Assembly: GCA_001970955.1 (NCBI GenBank)
Contig: MPUH01000880.1
Span: forward strand, 1 to 30,780
Direction of reading: 5' to 3'
DNA length: 30,780 nt
Origin: Stentor coeruleus
Taxonomy: Eukaryota > Ciliophora > Heterotrichea > Heterotrichida > Stentoridae
Part shown: one piece after another, positions 9,126 through 18,090 of the stretch
Layout: each line of letters opens with the position of its first letter
Numbering within the stretch: the first letter of the stretch is position 1
Notes under the pieces: generated by a model
Seen by the model: only the letters and a program-made list of their open reading frames with translations
Told to the model about the DNA's origin: nothing
Database searches by the model: none
Program-made: the position numbers and the translations under genes

Positions 9126-9563
9126 TTATCGATCTAATTCTTCACCTTCCACAAATTCTTTTGATAGCATAGGAATAGCTCTATCTGCTCCATAAAGTTG
9201 CTTTGCGGCTTTGATAAGTTCTGGATCATTCTGAGGTAAATATTGTTTATCTTTACTTGGGATTTCAAGTATTACAGGTAACATTTTAGTATGACCACTG
9301 ATTAAATGTCTTACCATAGAGTCAGCGATTTTTTGTGCTACTAAAATTAAAGCAATATCTTGTCTGTTTATGAGCTTTTCAAATGCTTCTTCAACAGCTT
9401 TGCTTGGAGTGCTGTCGTCTACTATTATAAAATTTGTCTCACCTTTGTGGTTTCTTTCCCCGATACCGGTTAACAGATATCCAGTTACTGTATCTTCATC
9501 TGCAACAACTGCTATAAGGTGTCTGTTTTCAGCATCTTTGAGAATTTTAGCTTTGGTAGCCAT
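9126..9563 (-). CDS. VMA7: V-type H+-ATPase subunit F
   Basis: This 145-residue protein is subunit F of the V1 sector, part of the central rotor stalk that links ATP hydrolysis to proton pumping. The family landmarks are clear: DEDTVTGYLLTGIGE near residues 22-37, then a NFIIVDD strand, the RQDIALILVAQKIAD block, and the characteristic PVILEIPSKD (about 95-104). It is longer than the roughly 120-residue homologues because of a C-terminal tail after the helix ELIKAAKQLYG. The ATG at 9563 gives the usual short N-terminus. It ends with TAA. Confidence 0.95.
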   Translation of the reverse strand: MATKAKILKDAENRHLIAVVADEDTVTGYLLTGIGERNHKGETNFIIVDDSTPSKAVEEAFEKLINRQDIALILVAQKIADSMVRHLISGHTKMLPVILEIPSKDKQYLPQNDPELIKAAKQLYGADRAIPMLSKEFVEGEELDR

Positions 9564-10008
9564 TTATTAGGTTTTTGGATGTGATTGTTTTTGGTATTAA
9601 AATTTTTATAGGCAATGTTGAGGTTTTTTTTTGAAGATTAGGGTGTTGTTTTGAAAGTTTTTATGGGTATGAGAGTTGTTTGAGATGGTAAGGTTTTTAT
9701 GATAGGGTTTGAGTCTTTTGTGTTGATTTTTTGAAGATTTTGTTTTCGGTAGGTTTTTTATAAGAATTATATGTTGAGAAAAATAAGAGTATGGATGGTA
9801 GTTTAGGCTTTTATTTAATATGAAGTTGGTGCTACTGCTAATATAAACCGGGATTTATTTAATTATGATAACTATTATCATCTATATAAAATACAATGAG
9901 CATGACTGAGTTTTTGATTTAATATATCCATCTTATTTATTTCTTTAATATTATTTCTCAATATGTTTTGTCTATAAATTTACGTTTTTTCAAATATCTA
10001 ATTTATGC
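9564..10008. other. Spacer upstream of V-ATPase F, 445 bp
   Basis: No gene is seen. On the plus strand 9601-9720 holds 35 G and 2 C, so the minus (coding) strand is C-rich, the mirror image of the plus-strand leaders. Toward 9850-10008 the skew fades and turns toward C, matching the 3' flank of the phosphatase gene. The V-ATPase promoter should lie in the right part of the C-rich leader. Confidence 0.5.
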
Positions 10009-10599
10009 TTAAAAAAGATTTGATAAAGACACTTCTGTAATTGAGCAATTAAGTTTCATAACCTGCTGATTAAGAAATGCTCTAATAAAATTTCCATGTG
10101 ACACAATCAACACTTTATCCTCCTTAAGGGTCTTCAAATATTTTTTAAACTCCTCAGCTCTTTTTCTAACTAAATCCTGTGATTCATGAGGACAAGGTGG
10201 TAAATCAGCATGTCCTCCATGCCACCAGTATTCATCACCAAAATGCTCAAGCTTATAATCCGGATACATAGTCTTTAGCTTCGAATATCCTTGGCCCATG
10301 TCAGCTAATCTATCACATCTTTCACGTATAAGTGGAGTAATAATTGTTGGGATTTTTCTACCAGCTAAGCCTATCTGCATAGTCATAACTGCCCTAGTCA
10401 ACGGTGAGCATATAACCAAATCAAAATCTAGTCCACAAATTTTCTCTCTCATCCTCAATGCTTGGCTCTTCCCTTTTTCCGACAACGGAGCATCTCTAAT
10501 CCCAGAATCCTTACTCATCCACATCCAAGGCGTATATAATCTTCTAATAAACCACTCATTATGCAAACTCTGTGCATGCCTAACAACATATAATTTCAT
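10009..10599 (-). CDS. Histidine phosphatase (phosphoglycerate-mutase-like) protein
   Basis: This 196-residue protein belongs to the histidine phosphatase superfamily. The catalytic RHA motif is at residues 7-9 with the phospho-accepting His8. CSPLTRA (64-70) supplies the conserved Arg69, a family acid is probably Glu93 (IRER), and SHGNF (167-171) carries the second His168. The active site is complete, so it is likely an active phosphatase or mutase. The substrate is not evident; the form is like small PGAM-like phosphatases rather than glycolytic PGAM. The start at 10599 is firm because the RHA strand begins three residues later. Its start lies 5 bp from the start of the divergent gene. Confidence 0.9.
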   Translation of the reverse strand: MKLYVVRHAQSLHNEWFIRRLYTPWMWMSKDSGIRDAPLSEKGKSQALRMREKICGLDFDLVICSPLTRAVMTMQIGLAGRKIPTIITPLIRERCDRLADMGQGYSKLKTMYPDYKLEHFGDEYWWHGGHADLPPCPHESQDLVRKRAEEFKKYLKTLKEDKVLIVSHGNFIRAFLNQQVMKLNCSITEVSLSNLF

Positions 10600-10604
10600 A
10601 ATAA

Positions 10605-11933
10605 ATGGAACAAGCTATTTTCCTATACGCATGCCTTAAAGGATTTCATCATACATCATCACTTTCAGGCATTCCTATCCAAACCTTAACCGACTTCGGG
10701 AGAAAAGAAACCTGCTGCAATACAATTTTTACTAACGCAATAATTCAAACCCTAAAAAAATCACTAGAAACCATGGGTCTTTATGATTCAGCTGAGTATT
10801 TTGGCTTAACTCCTGAAATCTTTCAAGCACTTATTGACTCAAATGTAGAAAGGGCATTTCTATTCCATGCAAGAAATGTTTTAATGCCATATAGTATTGA
10901 TAGAGATACTCAAACATTAAAGAGTGGATTAACTGCAGAAAAATTAACTGGGATTAAGATTGATTCAAAAATAAAACAAGTGTCAAATATAGTTAATGTG
11001 AATAATAGAAATGGGGATATTGAAATGAATCAAGCTTCAGATATCCCCCCTATTGTTGTTTTAGATCTAGACCATTTATCAGATTTAGATAATAGAGGAT
11101 TGGGTACATCTGGAAGTCTTCAGATTGAAAAAACACAGAAAGATTCTCTTTTACCTTTAACAAGCGCCCAGAAAGGAGTAGTAAATAATGTATCAAATTC
11201 GGAAATAAGAAAAAAAAAGGCCGCTTGTGATGCTAATAAGTCTCAGTTTCAGCTTGGGAATTTAGATGCAAGAGAAAATCCAGCGAACAATATTTTAGTA
11301 GCTAAAAATAGCTCAGTTTATAAAAACAGCAGTTTACCCGAACCGAATACTTATAATTTACCATCAAATTTACCACTTAATTCTAATCCTCCCGCTATTT
11401 TTACTACAAATTTCAACCCTCAATCTGGCTTGTCACCAATTTTCACCCCTCCAAATAATTTATCCCCTAATTTCAACCCTCCAGCTAACTTTTCTCATAA
11501 TTTCAATACATCAAAAAACATACCAATAAACCTCCCACCAAAACTTAATGATTCAGCACCTTTGCCACAAAATAATAACTTAGTGAATCGAGGAAATCCA
11601 TCAGCAAATCTTATGACACAACAACAGAATACAAATAAGAATTCATTAAGAAATGCAAATATTCCATATAGTAATAATCCACAAGCAGTAAACCCAAATA
11701 ATAAACCTCAAAACACGAGGAATACAGGATCAAACAATTTACCTCAACCAATATATTCTATAAGATCAGGAGATTTAGCAGTCCCTAATATGCCACAAAG
11801 AAACAATATACCCAGCACCGGTGTAAACGAAATCCCTTCAACTTTTAAAAGAATCTTAAACCCAGGGACATTACCAGAGCATAAACCTGTAAAAGGAACA
11901 ATAACAAACCCTGACTATAGTTATATCCCATAA
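10605..11933 (+). CDS. Uncharacterised protein with Asn/Pro-rich low-complexity tail
   Basis: This 442-residue protein is not recognised. Residues 1 to about 115 look folded and helical (from ACLKGFHHTSS to ERAFLFHARNVLMPYS). From about 170 onward it is dominated by Asn, Pro, Ser and Leu, with degenerate repeats resembling N-L-x-P-N-F-N-P-P around 250-320, and is probably disordered. An in-frame TAA sits directly before the ATG at 10605. The next in-frame ATG (10773, giving a MGLYD start) would leave a 173-bp spacer to the divergent gene. The DNA from 10605 to 10760 is C-rich like the local leaders, so the later start cannot be excluded, though the encoded peptide looks plausible. Confidence 0.75.
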   Translation: MEQAIFLYACLKGFHHTSSLSGIPIQTLTDFGRKETCCNTIFTNAIIQTLKKSLETMGLYDSAEYFGLTPEIFQALIDSNVERAFLFHARNVLMPYSIDRDTQTLKSGLTAEKLTGIKIDSKIKQVSNIVNVNNRNGDIEMNQASDIPPIVVLDLDHLSDLDNRGLGTSGSLQIEKTQKDSLLPLTSAQKGVVNNVSNSEIRKKKAACDANKSQFQLGNLDARENPANNILVAKNSSVYKNSSLPEPNTYNLPSNLPLNSNPPAIFTTNFNPQSGLSPIFTPPNNLSPNFNPPANFSHNFNTSKNIPINLPPKLNDSAPLPQNNNLVNRGNPSANLMTQQQNTNKNSLRNANIPYSNNPQAVNPNNKPQNTRNTGSNNLPQPIYSIRSGDLAVPNMPQRNNIPSTGVNEIPSTFKRILNPGTLPEHKPVKGTITNPDYSYIP

Positions 11934-11994
11934 AAAAATATCATAAACTAATTCATAAAACCTTCTCAAAATCATATTTAAATCCTAGTAATCA

Positions 11995-12762
11995 TTATCT
12001 TATCGGCTTATAATATATAGTAGTGACAAACTTTTCTCTATATCTCTGTGAAGTTGTCAAACCTATATATCTATCATTAGCCCTAACACCCACATGATTT
12101 AATATTACATGAGGGGGTATAGGTAATTCATTAGGTGGTAAATTATGTTCCCCTGCTAATTCAGCATTAGTATATTTAATAGGAGAATTAGGAGGTATTG
12201 TTTGTTTTTGTCTATAATCAAATGAACTTGAATGATTTGCCAGAACATAATGTAAATGTGCTGGTAAAGGATCAGGTTCCATAGTTGTGAAATCAGAACA
12301 TAATTCTTGAGTATACATATCAGCAAGTTTATTAACATTAACTTTTCTTACTGGTTCTGGGAATGCAGTTGTGTCGACCCAATTGTTTATATTCCCATTT
12401 TGGTCTTTTTTTGTTGGCTGATCATGGGCAAATCTCCATTCATTATCAACTATGAATTTATATTCATGAATCATCCCTCGTTCTAAAGGTTTTTCTAATA
12501 TAAACCCACGATCTGCCCTTTCCATTCTTATACGTTCTTTCCAGGAATTGAAACTTCCGATTACAAAGACTTCGTTGCCTCCATAGTCCCATCGGAATAT
12601 TACGTTTACAAGGTTGGTGTCTTGATAAGATTCAGTCATTTCGATTAGAGATGAAGCGATAGAACTCTCACGGGAAGTGTCTTCAAGGGTTAGAACACAT
12701 TCATTTTCTCGCATAAACGAGTTATGCTGATTACTTTCGGTTTTCGTATTTTGGGAACCCAT
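11995..12762 (-). CDS. PRKAB: AMPK/SNF1 kinase beta subunit
   Basis: This 255-residue protein is the scaffold subunit of AMP-activated (SNF1-type) kinase. It starts MGSQNTK, a plausible N-myristoylation signal as on animal beta subunits. A CBM48 glycogen-binding domain spans about 52-135, with Trp74 (FNSW) and Trp109 (NEWRFAHD) at the positions of the known carbohydrate-binding tryptophans. The C-terminal ASC domain (about 148-255) binds alpha and gamma: LPAHLHYVL, PIPPHVILNHV and the final RYREKFVTTIYYKPIR are hallmark segments. It is complete and close to animal length. The partner alpha and gamma genes are not here. It is divergent from the paraoxonase-like gene. Confidence 0.95.
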   Translation of the reverse strand: MGSQNTKTESNQHNSFMRENECVLTLEDTSRESSIASSLIEMTESYQDTNLVNVIFRWDYGGNEVFVIGSFNSWKERIRMERADRGFILEKPLERGMIHEYKFIVDNEWRFAHDQPTKKDQNGNINNWVDTTAFPEPVRKVNVNKLADMYTQELCSDFTTMEPDPLPAHLHYVLANHSSSFDYRQKQTIPPNSPIKYTNAELAGEHNLPPNELPIPPHVILNHVGVRANDRYIGLTTSQRYREKFVTTIYYKPIR

Positions 12763-13451
12763 TTATTATTTAGTATCAGATTGGTTTTTTTTAATATTAG
12801 TAGAAATTTAGTCAATTGTGTTGGAAGATTTAGATTTGACAGTATTTTGAAGTTTGGTTTTATATTATAATTTTGTGTATTTTTTAAAAGTAGATAATTT
12901 TATGATTTATTATCTTGAGGATAATTTTTGCTTTAAATATGTGGTTGATTCTGATAAGTATTTTTTTTCTAGATAAATTCTAAATAAGTGAAATAGCTTT
13001 TTTTTTAATCAAATCAAGTGTTTAGTTTTGTGATTAACAAGAAAAAATGCATATCTTGTTAAAAAATATTTCTAGTATGACTAAAACAGAGTTTATAATT
13101 TATTTAAATATATAAAATCAGATACTTTCTATATCTCTATCTAATCCTTAACAAAAATTATCTTAATAATATTATGCATATATTTCCTTATCCTTTATTA
13201 TTTTCTCACAAGTGCAACTACTTTCAGCCTTTATCTTCTAAGTATCCTAACTTTAATAATAACTATAAAATCCTCTTCCATCAAAAATGCGAGTCCTCAT
13301 CTCAATTCACTCCGAAAGCTTTTAAACTTCAAAAAGATAAAAAATTTCTCTCATTTCCAATATTTTTTTTGCATGCAATTTTCATTTTTATAATCCGTTT
13401 TTCAATATGAAATTGTATATTTATCTCAATTACCCAAACTTATTAATAAAA
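12763..13451. other. Divergent promoter region, 689 bp
   Basis: This lies between two outward-facing genes. The left part is G-rich on the plus strand (12841-12900: 9 G, 0 C) and the right part C-rich (13261-13320: 18 C, 5 G), so each gene has a C-rich leader on its own strand. The switch falls near 13030-13080. An open frame at 13174-13410 sits wholly in the C-rich leader and is judged non-coding. Confidence 0.55.
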
Positions 13452-14597
13452 ATGAACTGCAAGTGGATTATTGCCTTTTTCTTTCTAGGTTTTGCTTGGT
13501 TTGTCTTCCAAATCATTCAACTTTTCGACCTAGCAAAAGAACTAAAAATCCACAGTATCGAAAAATGCCAAAAAATCAGTATCGAAAACCCTACTGAAGA
13601 CCTTATAACCTATAAAAACCTAGTAATTGGTGTAGCATCAGATATCCCAACTCTATTTTTCAAACATCACACCGCATCTTTAGCAACCCCAGGCTTTCTT
13701 TTCGCTTTTGATCCTGCAAAAAACTTTTACTACCGTATAAAAACCCACAATTTTAACACTGAATACGCTTTTAATCCTAATGGAATTACAATTTTTAATG
13801 ATAAACTCTATGTTTTAAGCCATAGCTTCGCTAAAGGTGGTGAAAGAATTTTTGTGTTTGCTTTAACTATGACAACAGAAATTGAAGCTGATTTTGTTAA
13901 AAGTATTGAAATTGACCAAAATCATGGATTTTATAATTCTTTAACTTTTGTGGATGAGGAACATTTTTTTATTACTCAATGGTCGCCTTTTGCTGATATG
14001 CCTGAAGGAAGAGATTTTTCTTTTAATAGTGAAATAAAAAGAATTTGGGCTATTTTTTCACCATGTGGGACTGTGAAGAAATGCAAAGTTGATGGAGAAA
14101 AAGCGAATTGCCTGGAAATTATGAAAGGGTATGTACCTAATGGTATTGAGATTATTGGGAATAATGTATTTATTGCTGATTCTGTTGATAAGAAAGTGAA
14201 GGTTTATGAGATGAATGAAAATTTGGATTTGGAATTTAAGGATGAGGTAAAGCTACATTATTCGCCAGATAATCTTCGTGCATACAATGGAGAAATTTAT
14301 ACAACAGGTATTTTTAAATCTTTTGATTTTATATCTATAACAGAAGCATTCAAATCCAACTCGCCTCTTCCATTGGTTCCAGGAACAGCAGGGCGTATAT
14401 TTTTCAATGGCACTAAATGGGTAACCCAAGATCTTCTAACTGAAGATATTCTGAGTTTTCCAACAGGTTGCACTGTTGCAAACAATATTTTCATTCTCAC
14501 CGGAATAGTAGAAAGTAATCTTCTAGTTTGTAGTCTAGAAAATCTCTTAATAGTAAACTCAATATTCAAAAATATGAAAAAATCTGACTTAAAGTAA
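13452..14597 (+). CDS. Membrane-anchored paraoxonase-like beta-propeller protein
   Basis: This 381-residue protein has an N-terminal signal anchor (about residues 4-26, a run of Ile/Phe/Leu) and then a six-bladed propeller of the SMP-30/paraoxonase type. The calcium-site motifs of paraoxonases are recognisable: YNS (Asn162), PNG (Asn230) followed by the blade motif IADSVDKKVKVYEM, and SPDN (Asp273-Asn274). Against PON1 as I recall it, the residue at the His115 position appears to be Asn110 and the Glu53 equivalent appears lost, so classical lactonase chemistry may be changed. Known members are calcium-dependent lactonases or esterases that keep their signal sequence. The ATG at 13452 puts the hydrophobic stretch at the true N-terminus; an ATG at 13407 would add 15 residues. 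Confidence 0.75.
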   Translation: MNCKWIIAFFFLGFAWFVFQIIQLFDLAKELKIHSIEKCQKISIENPTEDLITYKNLVIGVASDIPTLFFKHHTASLATPGFLFAFDPAKNFYYRIKTHNFNTEYAFNPNGITIFNDKLYVLSHSFAKGGERIFVFALTMTTEIEADFVKSIEIDQNHGFYNSLTFVDEEHFFITQWSPFADMPEGRDFSFNSEIKRIWAIFSPCGTVKKCKVDGEKANCLEIMKGYVPNGIEIIGNNVFIADSVDKKVKVYEMNENLDLEFKDEVKLHYSPDNLRAYNGEIYTTGIFKSFDFISITEAFKSNSPLPLVPGTAGRIFFNGTKWVTQDLLTEDILSFPTGCTVANNIFILTGIVESNLLVCSLENLLIVNSIFKNMKKSDLK

Positions 14598-14926
14598 TAT
14601 TTTATTGATAATTAGAAATTTTAAGATAAAAATTGATTTGCTGTTTGAGAAACTTGGCAACATTTTCTGGATATTTTACTACATGTTAAATTTTTACCAA
14701 TAAATATTCATTATAAAAAGTAATTTTTGAGATATAAGTAAGTAGGGTGATAAGGTGTTAAATCAAAGGTCCAACGATTTATAATTTATCTACAAAAACC
14801 CCCTAAAAATCATATCCAAAAAAAAAATACTTTCTTAAATCTCACTCAAAAACATAATTCCATTTATATTTTAACTCCTCCAAATTGGGTTTTTATATTA
14901 GAATATGTAATTTACTATGACAATGA
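14598..14926. other. Convergent 3' spacer, 329 bp
   Basis: This lies between two genes that end toward each other. It is G-leaning on the left and C-rich on the right, as expected of two 3' flanks. No gene or stable hairpin was found by eye. Confidence 0.5.
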
Positions 14927-17176
14927 CTAGTTTGTATATTTAAGCAAAGTAAGTTTCTTGACCAACTTGTATTCTTGGTCTTTTTCTAGTTTGAATTTCG
15001 CTGAAAAACCCATAACTACCGAAGCTGGGTCATCACTTTTAAGATTAAAATCAAGATATTGGCAATCCCCAGCTATATTTACCGATATTTTCGCTAGACC
15101 TTTTACATTACTGACAACTTTTATAAACTCTTTTTGATCTTCTTCTTTAGACTCTTCAGTTTCTATAATCTCTTTAGGCTCTTCAGCAAGAAGTTCAGCA
15201 GCTGATTTTTTCCTTGGGTTAATAAACTTAGGTTTTTTTTTACTTTCCTGAATTTTTTTTGTATTTTTTTCAGGTTTTTTCGCTGTTGCCGACAAAATCT
15301 CCCCAGGCAAAATGCGTTTTTCCAAATGCGGGGTAAATGTGCAAGGTTCAAGTTCCTTTTTCCATGCTTTTTCTCTCTCACTTGTTATAATAAACTGTTT
15401 TTTCGCTTTGTATACCTTAGAAAGTTCATGAAGAAACTCACCTTTATGCTTATACCCAACATCAGGACTATTAATCTGTTTAAAATACTCAGTAGCCAGA
15501 TCTTCTTTATCAAAATTCCTTGCAGTTTTACAGCTTTCTGGTAGGATTTCAATCATAGGATGGAAACTGCATTCTTCCATACCAAGTTCTTCAAGGACAA
15601 TACGTTTTTCTTCGATTTTCTGACTAACTTTTTCTTTTTCTGCTATTAAATAGTCTTCAATTTTCCCATTATATCGTCTAGGTTTCCCTGGTTCATATAA
15701 ATTTTCACTGATTACCCCGATTTGTGGGTGAAAAGAGTACTCTTCAATATCTTTTGGGGTTTTAAGATTAGGGCTTTTATGTATAGACATTATACGGTTT
15801 CTATAGAAAAGGTCGTATTTTGTATGGATTTTCTTGAAATCTGCTTGGGATATGATTAAACGTCCATTATCTGATTGACCCATCCAGTCTTCATAAAATC
15901 CCATAACTGATATAATAAATACTAAAAGAGAAGATTTTGTACAAGCTGAAGTGTTATCATTTGACATCATTTTCCAAGCTTCTAATAATAAAAGACGCTC
16001 TTCTTCACGTTTAGAGTCATCTTTGACCATTGATAGTTGTCGAAATAACTCGATCATTCTTGTGTAATTAACTTCACCTGTTGAATCAATGTCTATTAGG
16101 AAAAACCCTTCTTCAAACTCCCGCTTGAGTTTTGTGATTAGAACTTTTTCAGAACTTGAAGTTATGAACTTTGGAACTAAATAAGAGACTTCTTTAACTT
16201 CTTTGTTTTTTCTTCTTATCGCATCGTTGTATAAAATATTCTCCACTGGCTGAGTCCTTTGGAGGTTCTGAGACTTTTTACCCACTTTAGGCTGGAATTC
16301 TTTATTTGGGCTTTCATGCTTAGAATCCATCCCCTTATCACTTCTATCCACAGAATTCCCTTTGCATTTATAATAATTATGAAGCCTCTCAAAAGTATTA
16401 TCATCAATTGTGCTTTTTCTGGCAACGATTTGAATGCTTTTCTCACAAAGTTTAGGTTGATAACTGCAATCACTTGATTTTTCTATAGCTTTTTGTTCCT
16501 CTTCTTGTATAGTTTTGATTTTCTTTTCCTTTTGTTCCTTAAACTTTGTCATGTACTCATAGAATTCATCATAAGACTTTTCTTTCCTTTTTGTTGTAAT
16601 CTTTGGCTTAAAAGTACAAGAATTTATTTCTTGGATTTCTTTAAGTTCTTTGAGCGTTTTAAGTTTTTCTTCAGTCTTTTTTGCTTTACTATAAAACCTT
16701 TCTTCAACATCAATGCTAAGTTTTTTAGACTTTGGTTTTATGATCTCAATTTGTAAATCTTTTGAAGACATTGAATTATAGTGTGACCTGGTATTAAGTA
16801 TATTCTTTTTAATATGATCTTTTGATTTAATAAACGACCCAGTTGCTGAGACTGTTGAAGATTGAGTAAGTCGATGGCAGCTTTTTGCAATTTTCTGCAC
16901 TTCAGGATTTAGTAGAAACTCAAGATCATAAGTGTTAGAATTGGTTGTATCTTTGTTGACTATAGGGATACAATTCATTTTTGGTAAAGAAAACTCATCT
17001 ACTATAGACTTTTTGCTTAAGGCCTTTGGACGCTTTGATGGGCTTAAAGATTTTTGTCCAGGTTGAGCAGCATCAGAAGATTGACCAAGTTCAGGTTTCG
17101 AGTTTTCTTTAGTTTGGACTAATAAAGGGCTTTTTTGGTCTTCACTTTTTTGGATGAATGATGAAGGAGATGACAT
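14927..17176 (-). CDS. Large protein with repeated F-x-P motifs and an EF-hand-like segment
   Basis: This 749-residue protein is hydrophilic, Lys/Glu/Ser-rich and of unknown function. A seven-residue motif recurs: CTFKPKI (187-193), CSYQPKL (237-243), EFQPKV (293-298), YSFHPQI (480-486), CSFHPMI (536-542) and CTFTPHL (612-618), with a weaker YLVPKF at 332-337. Basic charged helices separate the copies. Residues 350-450 are more globular and include an EF-hand-like loop D362-I-D-S-T-G-E-V, but the loop's last ligand position is Arg373, so calcium binding is doubtful. The last 60 residues (from KVVSNVKGLAKISVNI) look like a small beta domain. Similar short F-x-P-x-I repeats occur in protist cytoskeletal proteins as I recall, but that link is weak. 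Confidence 0.82.
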   Translation of the reverse strand: MSSPSSFIQKSEDQKSPLLVQTKENSKPELGQSSDAAQPGQKSLSPSKRPKALSKKSIVDEFSLPKMNCIPIVNKDTTNSNTYDLEFLLNPEVQKIAKSCHRLTQSSTVSATGSFIKSKDHIKKNILNTRSHYNSMSSKDLQIEIIKPKSKKLSIDVEERFYSKAKKTEEKLKTLKELKEIQEINSCTFKPKITTKRKEKSYDEFYEYMTKFKEQKEKKIKTIQEEEQKAIEKSSDCSYQPKLCEKSIQIVARKSTIDDNTFERLHNYYKCKGNSVDRSDKGMDSKHESPNKEFQPKVGKKSQNLQRTQPVENILYNDAIRRKNKEVKEVSYLVPKFITSSSEKVLITKLKREFEEGFFLIDIDSTGEVNYTRMIELFRQLSMVKDDSKREEERLLLLEAWKMMSNDNTSACTKSSLLVFIISVMGFYEDWMGQSDNGRLIISQADFKKIHTKYDLFYRNRIMSIHKSPNLKTPKDIEEYSFHPQIGVISENLYEPGKPRRYNGKIEDYLIAEKEKVSQKIEEKRIVLEELGMEECSFHPMIEILPESCKTARNFDKEDLATEYFKQINSPDVGYKHKGEFLHELSKVYKAKKQFIITSEREKAWKKELEPCTFTPHLEKRILPGEILSATAKKPEKNTKKIQESKKKPKFINPRKKSAAELLAEEPKEIIETEESKEEDQKEFIKVVSNVKGLAKISVNIAGDCQYLDFNLKSDDPASVVMGFSAKFKLEKDQEYKLVKKLTLLKYTN

Positions 17177-18081
17177 TATAAATTTTCATAAAGATGTAAA
17201 AACATACTTTTAAGTGTATTAAAGTATAGAAAAATATTTTTTGGATATTAAAAGGATTAGATACTTGTAGGATTGATTGTGAGTTTTTAGAGTAATTTTA
17301 AGGTTTGTGATTGCATATTTTTTTATGGGTTTATATGACATTTTGAGAGAATTTGGTTTAGAGGATTTGAGGATGCTGGGTTTTGGATGATGAATGATTT
17401 GGTGGGAAGATTAAGGATTTGCTAGAAAATGGTTGTTATTATTATAAAAACAAATGGGATTAGGAATGCAAATGGTAGATAGATAGAAGTTTGATGATAG
17501 GGTAATAGTAGAATGAATAAATTAGGGTTTGGTTGGGGGAATAATAATGATTTTGGTTTTTTGGTTATAGGTAATTATAATTTTCCATAAGTTTAGAAAT
17601 CAGAGAAACAGAAATTGTGTCTTGTATTTTAGTTTATAAAAATTATGAAGGACATTTTCCTGTCTTAGAAAAAACTACATCAAAGGTAGTGGCTAAAAAA
17701 AATATATATATATGTTACCTTATCATACTACATATTCTTATTTTATCAAAAAAAGCATATTAAAGTTTATGATCTAACTAATAAACTAAGAAAAATAATC
17801 TCTCCAAGTAAAAACAGTTTAATTTCGATTTTCTTTATTTAATCAAACAAAAAAATCATATAATCAACAACTAAAATTACATAAAATCCTATATAATAAA
17901 ATTTTCTTACCCTACAATTCTTATCAATCATATTTAAAAAACNTAATCTCTCCAAGTAAAAACAGTTTAATTTCGATTTTCTTTATTTAATCAAACAAAA
18001 AAACCATATAATCAACAACTAAAATTACATAAAATCCTATATAATAAAATTTTCTTACCCTACAATTCTTATCAATCATAT
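17177..18081. other. Spacer with leader and assembly join, 905 bp
   Basis: 17177 to about 17580 is G-rich on the plus strand, which is the C-rich leader of the minus-strand gene ending at 14927. From about 17600 it is C-rich, the 3' flank of the RING gene. It holds a short (TA)n run near 17702-17712 and a single unknown base at 17943 flanked by duplicated sequence. No gene is seen. Confidence 0.55.
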
Positions 18082-18090
18082 TTAAAAAAC
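17796..18090. repeat. 147-bp direct duplication around an unknown base (assembly join)
   Basis: 17796-17942 and 17944-18090 are the same 147 bases with one T/C difference, separated by one N at 17943. The second copy contains the stop and last two codons of the RING gene. A single N between two copies of one sequence is the expected trace of overlapping contig ends that were not merged. Confidence 0.9.

Noticed and set aside
10298-10639. A plus-strand open frame across the phosphatase gene
   Set aside because: It overlaps a protein with a complete catalytic site on the other strand and carries no recognisable motif.
13174-13410. A 78-codon open frame upstream of the paraoxonase-like gene
   Set aside because: It lies wholly in the G-poor, C-rich leader, encodes a Phe/Ile/Ser-rich string with no motif, and ends just as the real gene begins.
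17796-18090. A genuine tandem repeat or mobile-element target duplication at the N positions
   Set aside because: Each repeat is split by exactly one N and collapsing it restores normal gene structure, which an assembly overlap explains better.
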